Assembly: GCA_030490835.1 (NCBI GenBank)
Contig: CM059975.1
Location: 3,809,579-3,873,578, forward strand
From: Annona cherimola
Taxonomy: Eukaryota > Streptophyta > Magnoliopsida > Magnoliales > Annonaceae
Direction of reading: 5' to 3'
DNA length: 64,000 bases
Below are positions 44,737 through 56,548 of the stretch, piece after piece (the stretch's first letter is position 1; every line of letters begins with the position of its first letter). A program made the translations under genes and the position numbers. A model generated the notes under the pieces. It did not search any database and had not been told where the DNA came from. It was given only the letters and a program-made list of their open reading frames with translations.

Positions 44737-47411
44737 CTATTTTGCTAATTTCTTGGATTTTGATTTCTTCATCTTCCTGCTTTTGTCATCCATGCTACTA
44801 CTCCATGTATAATCAATAGGAATGGCAAAAGGATCTGATGACTGAGAAGGTGGATTCATATATTTCAATCTTGAACTTGCAGAAGTGGGCTCCTGAGCAA
44901 TGTCTTGCAGGTGTCTGGGGCTTGACATTGGTGTGAAAAACTGTGGTTGAAGATCTACAAATTTGGTGAATGTAACCACAACCCTAACAGTAGGAACAAC
45001 TGGAATGGCAACCTGCAGCAATGAAAAAGCCATTAAGTGAGGTTCGTCGTAATAGGAAGGAATTGTACCAGAGGGAGTAAATTGCAGATGAATCTATTCG
45101 ATCACATCTCACAAATCTTGACTACGAGAAAAAAGATGGGCCACCCAAGATGGAAGTTTGATATCAGTCACATAACAAGAACCTGCCTATTGGATAAAGA
45201 TTCTGATAGATGAATGTAACATCATGGATTACAAGTACATCCAACAAAGCACTTTTAACTTCTAAGCAAGTCGAATCACTTAATCATAGCGAGCTTTGCC
45301 ATTTATGTTCATGGCGAACATAGCCTTACCTGCACTTGTCTTCATAACCAAGGACTAAAAAGAAAGCAATCATCATTTCATCAACAATAAAAAAAAATTA
45401 ATCAGAAGGTAAAAACCAGTTAAAATTGCAAGGTGATTTATGGTGTCAAACCTGAACAGCACTAGAGCACTTCAGCACAACTTGAAAGTGAAAGCAAGCT
45501 GATTGCTATAGGTGAATTTTGGGTCTATTAGGATGTGTGTAATTTGGAAGGGTGTGTGATTTTATTTTTATTTTTTTTCCTTTTAAAAAAAGTGTCAAAG
45601 TGATAATATCAGCAAAATAAGATTTTTTGTCAGAGAAAACAAGGAGAAATTATTGGATATGTAAGTAATAATAAAAAAAACCGTAGGGTAGTTAAGGTTG
45701 CTAGGGTAGTGAAATTGTCGCATCATCCTCAAAAGTCATGTAATGAGTGGTTATTGTATCCTTCCTACTAAAGGGATCTATAACATGCAAAAAGAGACCA
45801 TCAAACATCATTCAGTCAAGTCAAACAATGAAAGAGCATATCATAAAATTTTGAATCAAGAATGGTGCAGTTGAATGTTGCCAATAAGCCTCGAAAACTA
45901 ACGGGAAGTTCACTGCAAATGAACATTGACGTTACCTTAACAGGGAATGTTCCAACTGGGAACTTGGTTGTGAGCAATTCCCTCAATCGTCTAACTGCTT
46001 TCACCTTGTTTGCCAGAATATCAAGCAATGGCAATATCTCCTCAGTCTTCAGTGGGAACTGCTCTGTCAACCAAACTGTTGGTCTCAGGCTCTTCACATA
46101 CGCGCTTTCCTTGCTCACTCCGACAGCAGCCTTCTTCCCCGATTTCTTCCCATCTGAGCTCTTCCCCGATCGATCTACCAAACTGGGTCTGGCTGCCATT
46201 GATGAAACATCAACACTCTTCCTCCCAGCTGCTGCCCACTCTCTATCGTCTCTCATCTTCCCATTATGGTTGTAGAAGTAATCGCCTTTCTCGAAGCTGC
46301 TATTACGGCGCTGAGAAGAAGAATTCCCAAAATCGAAATTGGGGTTTTCTGCCACGAGAAACCCATCGTCCGAATCTTCCTGAAACACCAACGGCATCAC
46401 CTGCTGGCGGTGATGGCCGCTTCCGAAGCCATCATCATGGCTGTCTTCCGCTGATACTTTCCGAGTCCGGAAGCTGAATTCTACATTGTGGATGTCAAAG
46501 ACCCTAGCTTTCCACTCCCCAACACTCTCCGTCTTGTCTTGCCTACGCCAGTTAGTCCTCGGCACAAGCTCTGCTTTCGTCACGTCCATGCCCGGGCGGT
46601 AGACACTCGTCTGCGACGCGACTCCCTCCTCGTCGGACTCCGACAGAGGTATTCCCGCATTCTCGAAAGCGTCAAGGATTTTCCGATCGTTGCGGTTGAG
46701 GATGAGCAGCGAACCGGACTGGAGATTGAGAAGAGGGTTGGGATCGCCGAGGAAAAGATAGCTCTGATCAGCGCGGTGGATCTTGAGGCCATCGAAACCC
46801 GCGAGCGACGTATCAGCACGGAGATCGCCATCCCGCTTCCAGATGCGGTAGGTGTCGGACGGCGCAATCCGTCCGACGAAGGGCAGGAGGGAGCTCTCGA
46901 AGTGAAAAGAGATCTCGATATAGAAATCGCGCATGCGCCGGAGAGCTCCGACCAGCCGCGGAAGCCTGCGACGCCATTTCAGCCATGCGGCGCGGTGATG
47001 AGCCCGTAGGAGAGCCCGGGCGACGTCAGAACGGCGGCTGCAGATGGCCTCCTGGAGGGGATTCCATCCGGCGGCATTCTGGAGGGAGATGTCGGCGCCG
47101 GCGGAGGAGAGGCAGCGGACGGCGGCGATGTCGTTGAGACGGACAGCTAGATGGAGCGGCGTTTCGCGGCCCGGTACGTCGCGACGGTCAAGGACCGAGG
47201 CAATGCGATCGGCTAGCTGCTCCTGGCGGAGCGACTCTGCCTCGGCGAGCGTCTGGGTGGAGTCGGCGAGCCGAGGGAGCGCGGAGAGGAGTCGGGAGAG
47301 GCGGGCGTGGTCGCCGAGAGCGACGGCGAGGTGAGCGGGGCTGTGGGCGTAGTCTTCGGCTCGGATCGGCGTCGACGGCTGCTGCGGCTGCTGTTGTGGT
47401 AGGTTAGCCAT
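44737..47411 (-). CDS. ankyrin-repeat / GPCR-chaperone-type protein (ANKRD13C-like), 2 exons
   Basis: Minus strand: exon 1 47411-45936, exon 2 45012-44737, with a 923-bp GT-AG intron. The product has 583 residues. After a Gln/Pro-rich start, ankyrin repeats span about residues 24-140 (SPAHLAVALGDHARLSRLL, ETPLHLAVRLNDIAAVRCL, GWNPLQEAI). A domain typical of ANKRD13C and the plant 'ankyrin repeat family / GPCR chaperone' proteins follows: FYIEISFHFESSLLPFVGRI, DTYRIWKRDG, TVWLTEQFPL, and across the junction KFPVGTFPVK|VAIPVVPTVRVVVTFTKF. The C-terminus is a Lys/Ser-rich tail (KSKKLAK). Animal ANKRD13C acts at the ER as a receptor chaperone; the plant role is not established. The reading frame is exact across the junction. 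The middle (about residues 310-430) is Ser/Asp-rich and likely disordered. Confidence 0.85.
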
Positions 47412-49900
47412 TGAAGAGAGAGATGGGGACGAAGTGAGAGCTTTTGTTTGGGTTTTTCTTTCTTTCTTTCTTTCGCGGGTCTTCCGATTCTTCTTCTTCT
47501 ACTCCTACTTCTACTTTGGCTTTTCTGCTTCCTTCTCCGGGTCTGTTATGTTTTCTCGTGTCGGGAACGGGGTCATTATTATTATTTTTAATTTTTATAC
47601 GCCCGATTTTTTTTCGCCCTGACTTGCTTTTGCTGCTTTTGGATTCCGGGAAAGCGACGCGCTATGGGCTGTGGCCCGCGACTCTTGGGTTGGGGCGTGT
47701 GCTGCGAGACATGCCGGTTAGAGTCGCATCTCCTATGTTTGTTCCACGTCATTTTGCTGCATTTTTCTGAATTTTTTTGGGGGTATCTGTGAATAATGTT
47801 TCATCTTAGGATCCTCGTCAATCCAACCGCTTGGATTATCCAGCAATGAGGGTAGCGCGCGTAGAGTGCCCCTGGGGACAGCGATGGTGTGATCTGAACC
47901 GTTGATTGTATGGGGTTTCTTGCACTTGCACGTTTCCCCAGAAAGTAAGCAGAAGCTAAAAGCAGTCCAACGAAAATAAAGATCGAGATCTTCAAAGGTC
48001 CTGGGCCTGAAGCTGATTGCGGTTGACTGGGCTCGGGGCCCAGATTTTTTATGCTTTGCGGGCCCATCCGTATCTTCTCATCATTTTCCGGGAATGAATC
48101 AACGGTGCTGTGGATATCATTCGTTTTGCTTGAGAACTCAGGAATTGAAGAGCGATTCAAAATTAGAAAATTGAAAGCGGTTTCTTAAAAAAGCAGCAGG
48201 CCATGTTTTGGGTAACAAAGCTGTTGAGGGAATTGTTAGTCCTGAGTAATAAAGCATGAATTGAAGTGAGAGAGGCTGGCATCAACATGAGATGATGAAA
48301 AAGGAGTGGACCGCAAATAGAGACGTGACGTCTCCCAAGGAGGAATTCTGTTCCCCAGAAGGTAAATCCACACATGGTCACTAGGGATTGTGGGGCTCCT
48401 GTCCCCATCGCATCGTCTTGCACATGCCCCACTCTTTTGAGTGTTGGACCGACCGGCGGAGTTGGCTTCTCACGTTCCGCAAGTCTCATCGTTGTGCCTG
48501 GTCCTTCCACTCGTGTTCACTTCACGCAATGACGCAACAAGTGTGTGGGATGATCCGATAGGAACGCCGTATTTATTGTAGGGCGATTGTAGGGCTACTT
48601 TCCAGTTTCCACCAGGTCTGCGTACGATCTGCTACAGGCACGCCGAGAATAGAATGCAGATTCCTGTTCTGCCAGACTAGCCACGCGCAAGGTCCAGGTC
48701 ATTTCAGTTTTCACTGTGGCAGGTTGTGTGCCAGCGGGCACGTGCCGTTGTCATTTGACATGGCCCACCTACCCCCTCGCAGAATAACTTAGGTGTGGCC
48801 CGGTTCCGCGGAACGAAAATATTTTTAAAATTATTTAAATGATATGAAATGATTAAAATTAGAATAAATAAGATAATTATAAGAAAAATTAACTGGACTA
48901 TAGAAATACGATTAGAAAAAAGAATTATTGAATAATTAAATCATTTATGAGAGAATGTGTAAAAAAACGTTAGAAAAATATAATCAAGTTACCAAACGTG
49001 CCAGAGAGCCACATTACTCACGGTAGCGCTAGCTTAGCAATCTGGCAGTAGCCTTGTTAACCGGCTTTTTTGTTTTGACGGAAGCGATGCGCTCCTTTCA
49101 TCCCTCAGCATTCCGCTCCCACAGAAGCTGCGGCAATGCGCTTTAAAGGAAAGAGCTGATGCTATGCTGACACCGGCACCCAAAAGCCCGCAGCCCTCCC
49201 ATTGGGACTCGGGAGAGTTCGGAGCAGGCCCAGTTCCAAGGAAGGCCCATATCATAACCCATGGCAATTATTTTTTGATTATTAACCCATGGCAAATTTT
49301 AACAGACATACAATACATCAGTTGCCTTAAAATGGGTAAGTTATGTTCTGAAATCTCAAAGTAGGTTTCAAATAAAAATTAACCTTCCTTGCTTAAGGTA
49401 GCATAGATTTCAAGATTAAGTACCCCGGACAGACTAAAATTGCTAATATATATTTAATAAAATATACTATAATTTAAAGAGAGAATACAAAATTTAAATC
49501 TATGGAAAGTTATTTATTTATAATTAGTGTATTTAATTAATGAACATATTTTAAAATTATACTATTATGACGTTGATTATAGATTTGCAAGAGTAAGATT
49601 TCTAGGATAAGCCTTAAAGCCATCTTGTCAAAAATAGGTAGAATAAAGAGTAGCGTGAACCCCGCCGGACTGGAACGTGCGTGCTTCCGTGTTAAGCTGT
49701 AGAGACGGTGCGGTTAAGGCAGGGAGCAGAAGGGAATCGCTACAGACCATCCGAATGTGGAGGAGCCGGCGCATCTGGCGCATCTACCATTCCCCAAAAC
49801 CAACATCGCTTGCTTCCGTCTTCCTTCCTTCCTTCGTTTCTTCCTTCCCCCAAGGGAAACCTCTGAAGGAGCGCGTTGGAAGCCGTACGTAGAGACGAAA
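47412..49900. other. GC-richer upstream region of the ankyrin gene, then intergenic
   Basis: Bases 47412-47770 are probably promoter and 5' UTR of the minus-strand ankyrin gene, with CT-rich tracts such as (TTTC)n near 47456-47475. Open frames at 47801-48160 and 48163-48510 (minus) have no recognisable domain; the first has one possible membrane segment (ISIFIFVGLLLASAYFLG). Bases 48820-48985 are AT-rich. I see no supported gene. Confidence 0.35.
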
Positions 49901-49993
49901 ATGCGAGAGAGAGAAGAGCTATGAAAGAAAAGGAGCAAGTAGGCGTGTGTCGGTCGCCTTAATTATTGCGGAATGAGTTATATCGTAGGATGA
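49901..49993 (+). promoter_or_regulatory. three upstream ORFs before the 68-aa micro-ORF
   Basis: ATG 49901 to TGA 49922-49924 (7 codons plus stop); ATG 49921 to TAA 49960-49962 (13 codons plus stop), overlapping the first as ATGA; ATG 49973 to TGA 49991-49993 (6 codons plus stop), whose stop overlaps the main ATG at 49990 as ATGA. If they are transcribed together, the main frame would depend on reinitiation. Confidence 0.4.
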
Positions 49994-50196
49994 AATTCTT
50001 CCACCCCGTGGAAGCCTTCCTGGCGGTGGTCTTCTGCTGTTGCCATAATCGTTCTTCTTCCGCTCATTCCAGCCCTGTCATGGCCGCCGCATGCGATGGA
50101 TCCCTCTGCAAACTTCCCTCACACTACTTCGCGCGGTGCGCCAGCAGCAATCTGAAGCGTCCATCCACCACTCCAGCTGCCCCATCCACCCAATGA
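49990..50196 (+). CDS. putative 68-aa CDGxxC micro-protein
   Basis: ATG 49990 to TGA 50194-50196. The product starts MKFFHPVEAFLAVVFCCC, a short hydrophobic stretch ending in three cysteines. A Ser-rich linker, then ACDGSLCKLPSHYF, then a Ser/Pro/Thr-rich tail ending APSTQ follow. GC content is far above the surrounding AT-rich DNA, which supports selection on this frame. The hydrophobic N-terminus could be a signal or anchor, and the cysteines could be acylated. It shares the M-x-F-F start and the [AV]-C-D-G-x-x-C-x-L motif with the ORF at 54109-54285. I do not recognise a named family; function unknown. The leader has three uORFs. It could still be a chance frame. Confidence 0.45.
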   Translation: MKFFHPVEAFLAVVFCCCHNRSSSAHSSPVMAAACDGSLCKLPSHYFARCASSNLKRPSTTPAAPSTQ

Positions 50197-51886
50197 CATG
50201 TGAATGTGATCGAATCACTCTTTTCTTTTTAATTCATTGCTCTACACTGTACATACGGCATATATGCACGGGAAACAATCGAATGCGACCGTGTTACTTT
50301 ACGAGAATCTCTTATATATATGGTAGATATTAGATGCATAATGCATGTTGATTTCATGTAGGTGCATTAAAGATTTTCAAATCTGATGAGTATCCCCGCT
50401 TAAAATGAAAAGCCAAGATATAGACGTGATTTCAATGTAGTGAGGTGCAGTAACCACCGTATTGATAATGCATCTATTTATAGGATTAGATACCCTATGA
50501 CATATTTTAAACCCAAAAAAATTCTCATTATTTTGAAATTTTCACATGGTAAGTATTTTATTATATTTTTAGAATTTTAGTGATCTATGCTTATTAATTT
50601 TGGAGCCCAATTATATACATTATGATGTATATTAAGTTAAAATACAATGATAAAATTTTGTTTTATTTTTATTTTTTTTCTTCGTAAGCATATTTGCCTG
50701 ACTATAATTAATGCACGTACTAAGTTTTAATATGTTTTGCATGTTCTTTTTTATTTTTAAAATTATGAATTTCAAGGGCATTTAATTCATTTTTCATCTC
50801 TTGAAAAACTTGATTTTTGAAAATAAAAATAAACATAAAAGTATTTTAAAATGTCAAATTTTAGGATAAAATTAAATACGGTTAGGGAAATATGTTTTTT
50901 ATGAAGAAAAATAAAAAATACAAGTAATATAAAAATTCAATTATGCATTTGAACTTAAAATACATTACAATGCATATAATTGAGCTCCATTACTTATAAC
51001 ACCATGTCTAATTTTATTCTCGTTGCGATGACCATTCTAATTTATGATCCAATCATAATATATTTTAACCATACAAGCATAAAATATATGTGCGCTTTTA
51101 CGCATGACTCCACGCACCAATTTTGATCTGACCTGCATTGTATATGAATTTTAGTTACACTTTAATTTTTCAACAGATCATTCCTCGTATATATACACAT
51201 ATGGAAATACAGAACATTGATGTTAAAACTTAAAAGTCAGTATATTGATTATTTTGGTGCACAAAATACTTTTTAATAAAATTAAAGTTATTTTTGTACT
51301 CTATATTTTTTTGGTGGACAAGATGTAAAGTTATAACAAAGCTTTGATTGGACTTATATAGATCTATGAAATTAAAGAGCAGACGAGGCATTAATGAAAA
51401 TTCCCACGAACTGTTAGTTTTATACCGGAGTAGTGTAATTCTCTTAAATGTATGTCGTTTTCTAACTTATCTTTTTGCTAATCCAAATCATTAGCATGAT
51501 AGAATGTGTCAATGAACTCCTCCAAAATTTTATAATATACCATTAATGTTTTCAATACTTTTGAAATATATAGTTGCTAAAAGATCGAGTAATTTATACC
51601 ATTGAAAGATAGGTAAATGAATTTAAAGGGTAAAAAGTTCATTCGAAAATGTTTTTTGTTTGTATCTAAAATCCAATAATAAATAAAACGAATGATTTAG
51701 ATTAACAAAGTATAAACTCCATCGTGAAAGGACAACATATGGTATCCCTTAAGTGAAAAACTGAAAGAGTAGAATACCTATTTTTCCTAAAGTGGGTATC
51801 AACTTCTTCTTTCATTAGAAGACGGTAACAATGTAGTTAGTAATAATTAAAATAATTTCAATTATTTTTAATGTAAAATATATTTA
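50197..51886. other. AT-rich intergenic region
   Basis: No gene or structured repeat was recognised. Long A/T-rich stretches resemble decayed MITEs. Confidence 0.35.
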
Positions 51887-52180
51887 GGGTTTGTTTGGAA
51901 AATAATAAAAATTTTAGATGAAAATTTTTTGATGTAAAAGTTTTTGATGTAAAAGTTTTTGAATTAAGAGAAAATGATATTATATGATAAGGGTAATGAT
52001 TATAAATAAAAAAATAAAGTTAAAACAGATAGTTAGTTGTGTAGAAATTATTGAAATTATGATAGTTGCACAGGAAGATGTGAGAAATAATTTTAGAAAT
52101 GAGTAATTGTGGAAAGCGGAAAATTTTATATTAAAAAATTTTAATTTGAAATTTTTTTTGTGTCAAACAAATAAGCCTTT
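51887..52180. mobile_element. family B MITE, copy B3
   Basis: From AGGGTTTGTTTGG to CAAACAAATAAGCCTTT, roughly inverted ends. It contains GATAAGGGTAATGATTATAAA, AAGTTAAAACAGATAGTTAG and GTAAAAGTTTTTGA (duplicated in tandem at about 51934-51963). Confidence 0.65.
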
Positions 52181-53070
52181 ATTTTAAAGTTTTCAGTCTT
52201 TTTAAATAACCTAAATTATTTAGAATAAAAAAATAACCTAACTTATTATAGAATTTAATTTTCTATCAGAAATCTATCATTTCAAAATAATTCTATTATA
52301 GTTCAATAAAATCATTTAAGAAGTTATAAGAAATTATATTATACTACAAATTGTTTAGCTTTCACTACAAAAAAACCTAGCATTTTATTTTATTCTTCTA
52401 GCGACACTTACAATTTTTATCATAAAAAGCTCTATTTAACGTGATAAATTAACTTTTACCTGCAATAATATAATAAACGTGGCATGAAGTAATCATTCAG
52501 TGACAAAGTAAAAAAAGCATCTTGAAAGCTTTTTGTGATGGCTTATAGTAGCTTTATTATAATAACATTATAATATAAATTCATATATAGTGACAATTTT
52601 TGTCTTTGCTAATTTTTTAAATGTTTTCAAAAAAATTTCCGGACAATTGAATTATTTTAAGTTGTAATGCATCATCGCTTTAGACTCTAGAGGTTATCTA
52701 GGTACTCTAAAGGATATCTTTATTTTTATTTTTAGGGTAGTATATATTACCCTAAATGTAATGTATATTTTTATTTGCAAAGCAACTTTTTTTTTTCAAT
52801 TTCTAAGTCATTTTTTAAAATTTAATATAATTTTTATATTTCCAATGATTCTAATGTATAATTATTACATTATCGTCTTATTTTTCCATCATGGGAAGGC
52901 TTGGTAAAATTTCTTCGGGTTCAGGTTATAAAAAAGTAGATTTTAACACGTTGAAATTTAGATTCAGTGGGACGAGTTCAAATTCAACCGGGCTAAGTTG
53001 CACTTTTATGGAAGAAAAAACTCTTGTAAATTTCTTATTCCCTTATTCCCACACTACTCCTAAAATTTTG
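52181..53070. other. AT-rich intergenic region
   Basis: No gene was recognised. A 72-codon plus frame at 52891-53109 runs into the next MITE and is not credible as a gene. Confidence 0.35.
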
Positions 53071-53464
53071 AGTTATGTTTTAATGCATGCTGATGTATTA
53101 AAATTTTAATGCATTATGGTGCAAAATCTCGTTTTTTTAAATATTTTTGAAATTTTTTATAAAATTATTAACCTAAGTATATTTAACTTAAGTATTAAGT
53201 TTTACCATTTTAGGAGGTCTATAAATATATTTTTAAATTTTTAAAAAATAGGGGTATTTTAGTCATTTAAATAGAAAAATGACTAAAACCTCCCTTATTT
53301 TAAAAAATAGAAAAATATATACATATCTCCAAAAATAGTAATATTTAATTTACATATTAAATACACATAGATCAATAATTTTATAAAAAGGTTTTTAAAA
53401 AAATGGACTTTTGCACCCTAATGCATTAAAATTTTAATGCATCATAATGCATTAAAACATTACT
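53071..53464. mobile_element. family A-related MITE, copy 7
   Basis: Inverted ends AGTTATGTTTTAATGC / GCATTAAAACATTACT, each followed inward by ATTAAAATTTTAATGCAT and a GGTGCAAAA segment. The centre TAGGGGTATTTTAGTCATTT / AAATGACTAAAACC keeps the architecture of family A, but the termini have diverged to AT-rich sequence. Confidence 0.7.
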
Positions 53465-53995
53465 CTACAATCTCACTCTCTAGTATCCACAACTATTATG
53501 TTTTATAATTATTTCTTTATATTTATTATACGACTACATTATTTTTAAATTATTTATTTATAATTACTTATTCAACTACCATATCTATTTAAATTTTATT
53601 CTGTTTATTCTTTCACACTATATTGCTGTTTTTCAATTTAAAAAAATTTACATAAAAAATTCTTCTTCTATCAAATACCAGACACATCCTAGGGGAAAGA
53701 AATTCTACGGGCGAAAAAAGCCATTTTGTAATATATTTAAAATTTTTTGGTTATTAAAAAAAATACGTCGCATCTAAAATAATATTCGATCCGCCCTACC
53801 GAGGCCAGGCCGACTAGCACGTGCCTCCAATCCACAATTCTGACCGCCATTTGAAACCCGTGTACGCGTGCAATAACACAAGCCACTCATCTTGACGATT
53901 GACTATTTCGCAACGCCAGCAAATGCCCGGAAATGTGGAGGATTTCCGCCCAACCACCCCAGACGGCGAAACCGTAGCAAGCAACCCAAATGCCC

Positions 53996-54003
53996 GATAT
54001 ATA
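53996..54003 (+). promoter_or_regulatory. candidate TATA box of the 58-aa micro-ORF
   Basis: GATATATA-type TATA sequence about 110 bases before the ATG at 54109, followed by TTCTCTCTTTT, a plausible initiator. Confidence 0.4.
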
Positions 54004-54042
54004 TTCTCTCTTTTGTAGTTCGCTTGAGTTGAAGCAAATCTC

Positions 54043-54069
54043 ATGCGAAGTGAAATTGTAGGTGCTTAA
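54043..54069 (+). promoter_or_regulatory. uORF before the 58-aa micro-ORF
   Basis: ATG 54043, eight codons, TAA 54067-54069, ending 39 bases before the main ATG. It would be in the 5' UTR if transcription starts just after the TATA sequence near 54000. Confidence 0.4.
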
Positions 54070-54108
54070 TTGCTTTGACGACGACGTTGGGCATCGATCG
54101 ATCTGTCC

Positions 54109-54285
54109 ATGGCATTCTTCTCCACCCTGTTCAGCTGCCTCCAACATGATTCAAGACCCACGCGCGTTGTGTGCGATGGCGACTCTTGCATGCTTCAGAG
54201 ACGAAGCAGATGGCGGATTGTCCAGATTACCACTAGAGTCTTCGGCAGCATCAGATCAAAGAATCAATCCCCTCTTCCTCATTAG
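54109..54285 (+). CDS. putative 58-aa CDGxxC micro-protein
   Basis: ATG 54109 to TAG 54283-54285. The product starts MAFFSTLFSCLQHDSRP, then TRVVCDGDSCMLQRRSRW, then a basic C-terminal half (RIVQITTRVFGSIRSKN) ending SPLPH. The N-terminus is short and hydrophobic with one Cys. The frame is GC-richer than its flanks and has a TATA sequence and one uORF at sensible distances. It shares M-x-F-F and [AV]-C-D-G-x-x-C-x-L with the ORF at 49990-50196, about 4 kb upstream, and may be a diverged paralogue. I cannot name the family or function. Confidence 0.5.
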   Translation: MAFFSTLFSCLQHDSRPTRVVCDGDSCMLQRRSRWRIVQITTRVFGSIRSKNQSPLPH

Positions 54286-54920
54286 TTTTTAAGCTTTTCT
54301 GTTTGTTGGGTCTGTAACACCGATCGCCGGTGGTTAATGCATGATTTGATTTCTCCTATTGCGCATATTCTTCTTAAGATTCTGCTGTTGCTTTCATTCT
54401 TTTGGTTCGAACTGTGGTGTTCCGGTAATAAGACGAACCCATTAATCTAAGTACCGCAGGCCTGTTCGGAATCATCTAATGAAATTAGATTTATGGTAAT
54501 TGAAGGATTATACCTGGGAATGGAACATGCTGAGTTGTTGTGCATTGGAAAATAAAAGATGGCACGAGGCAATGGAAAACTAATATTGAAAAAATAAAAA
54601 CTCTCGTCTTATCTTATTCAATTGAATCCAATTGAATGATCGTGGAGACCCCTAATTGGGATCTCCAATCCAATTAGACGGAATGAAATGCAAATGAGAT
54701 GAAAAGATTGAACGAGAATGGACTATTGTTTCCTGTGAAATGAAAAAAATAGTATTGAAAATAAAAAGACATGGCTTTTAAACATCAGAAATCCCAAATA
54801 TCCCTAACTTATCATTTTTTAATAATTCCTCTCATGCACATGTATGTTTGTAAGAACTTGTTAAATGGGTCTTTATCTTAGGTATGAAATGACAAAATTA
54901 CATTTGCCCTAATCCTTATC
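54286..54920. other. intergenic region
   Basis: 3' flank of the small ORF and AT-rich DNA. GAATCCAATTGAATG/CAATCCAATTAG inverted motifs lie near 54620-54680. No gene is seen. Confidence 0.3.
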
Positions 54921-55178
54921 TTGGGAATGAATAAAATTTTGGTGAAAAGTTTTGGAGAGTAAAAGTTGTTAAATGATGTGTTATGATAGGGGTAATGATG
55001 AAGACTGAAGTGATAAAGTTAAAATATATAGGTTAGTTGTATAGGTAATTGTGTAGAAATGATTGAAAAGTAAGGTAATTGTATAGAAAAATATGAAAAA
55101 TAATAAAAAAATATAGTAATTATGGAGAGTGAAAAGTTTTAACTTGACATTTTATTCACATTGCCAAACATACCCTTA
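54921..55178. mobile_element. family B MITE, copy B4
   Basis: Contains GATAGGGGTAATGATGAAG, AAGTTAAAATATATAGGTTAG, GTATAGGTAATTGTGTAGAAA and TGGAGAGTGAAAAGTTTTAA, closely matching the right arm of the palindromic copy at 58858-59333. It ends at GCCAAACATACCCTTAA and runs into the tandem duplication that follows. Confidence 0.6.
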
Positions 55179-56085
55179 ATTTAAAGTTCAACACTGATGA
55201 TTATAAATAATTTTGTTATTTGACACATTAGGGTGTGATATGATAATAATGAAGAGTAAAGAGAGTAAAATTAAAATAGATAAATTAGGTATATAGGTAA
55301 TTGTCTAGAAATAATAAAAAAATATAGTAGTTACATGGAAATATATGAAAGCGTTAGATCATTAATATTTTTGTGAGATTATGGGACGAAATGTGAGTGA
55401 AAAATATAACATTTTGAAAATTATGTAATTGACGAAAAATGATAAGAGTAAAATCGGAATAATTAGTATTATTGGAAGGAAAAATAATTAGAATGTAAAA
55501 AGTGGAAAAATAGGATTGTTGAATTATGAAATAATTGGTCGAAAAATATAAAATGTGAAGAAAGTATAGGGAACGACATTGAAAATAATTAAAAAATATA
55601 GCAATTATAGAAAGTGAAAAGTTTTAGATTGAAAAGTTTTAACTTGACATTTTATACTCATTGTCAACACACACCCTTAATTTAAAGTTCAACAATGATG
55701 ATTATAGATAATTTTGTTATTTGATCCATTAGGGTGTGATATGATATGATAGACATAATAATGAATAGTAAAAAGAATAAAATTAAAATAGATAAATTAG
55801 GTATATAGGTAATTGTCTAGAAATAATCGAAAAATATGATAGTTACATAGAAATATACGAAAGCGTTTGATCATTAATATTTTTGTGAGATTATGGGACG
55901 AAGTGTGAGTAAAAAATATAATATTTTGAAAATTATGTAATTGACAAGAAATGATAAGAATAAAATCGGAATAATTAGTATTATTGGAAGGAAAAATAAT
56001 TAGAATGTAAGGTTGAAAGTGGAAAAATAGGATTGTTGAATTATTAAATAATTTGCCGAAAAATATAAAATGTGAAGAAAGTATA
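55101..56085. repeat. tandem duplication, two copies of about 485 bp
   Basis: Copy 1 is about 55101-55571, copy 2 about 55585-56085, direct orientation, roughly 90 percent identical by eye. Shared landmarks: TTAATTTAAAGTTCAACA, GATAAATTAGGTATATAGGT, GTGAGATTATGGGACGAA, GTATTATTGGAAGGAAAAAT and AAATATAAAATGTGAAGAAA. Copy 2 has small insertions. The unit begins in family B MITE sequence. Confidence 0.85.
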
Positions 56086-56548
56086 TATCTCATAAAATCC
56101 CATGCCACCCTACCCATATCCATTACCAAACGTCTCCCAAAAATAGAACAACTATGAAGGAGTGTGAAAAGTTTTTATAATTAACCCTTGATGAAAACTT
56201 TCGTTAGATTAACATTCCGTTAGATATTCACTTGGACCATCTATGAGCTCAATGCCTCAATCGTGAAGAGCATTTGCTTTGGGCGGAAGTGGATGATGTT
56301 CACTACAAAAAGTGACAAGAATTAATAACAATTTAATGCTAAATCTTATCTAAGACAATGAAAATTTTGTCATTGGTGAATTGGATCACGCATTGCCCAT
56401 GTGACCACAAATCTCCACAAACAACGTCTCGGACGTGCGGCCGGACAGTCCTCCCGTCCACCACAACCACCACCTTGTCCCGCATGTTCAGCTAGGGTGC
56501 ATTAGGACCCCACCAACTCTCCGTTCTCCTTAGTCACAGGATTCGTGT

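Noticed and set aside
47801..48160. 119-codon minus-strand ORF with one possible membrane segment
   Set aside because: It lies in the upstream region of the ankyrin gene on the same strand; no homology recognised and the tail runs through low-information sequence.
48163..48510. 115-codon minus-strand ORF
   Set aside because: No recognisable motif, and neighbouring frames are equally open.
49714..49938. 74-codon minus-strand ORF and the overlapping plus-strand frame at 49677-49892
   Set aside because: Both run through a (TTCC)n-type tract in the probable leader of the 68-aa ORF; no conserved motif.
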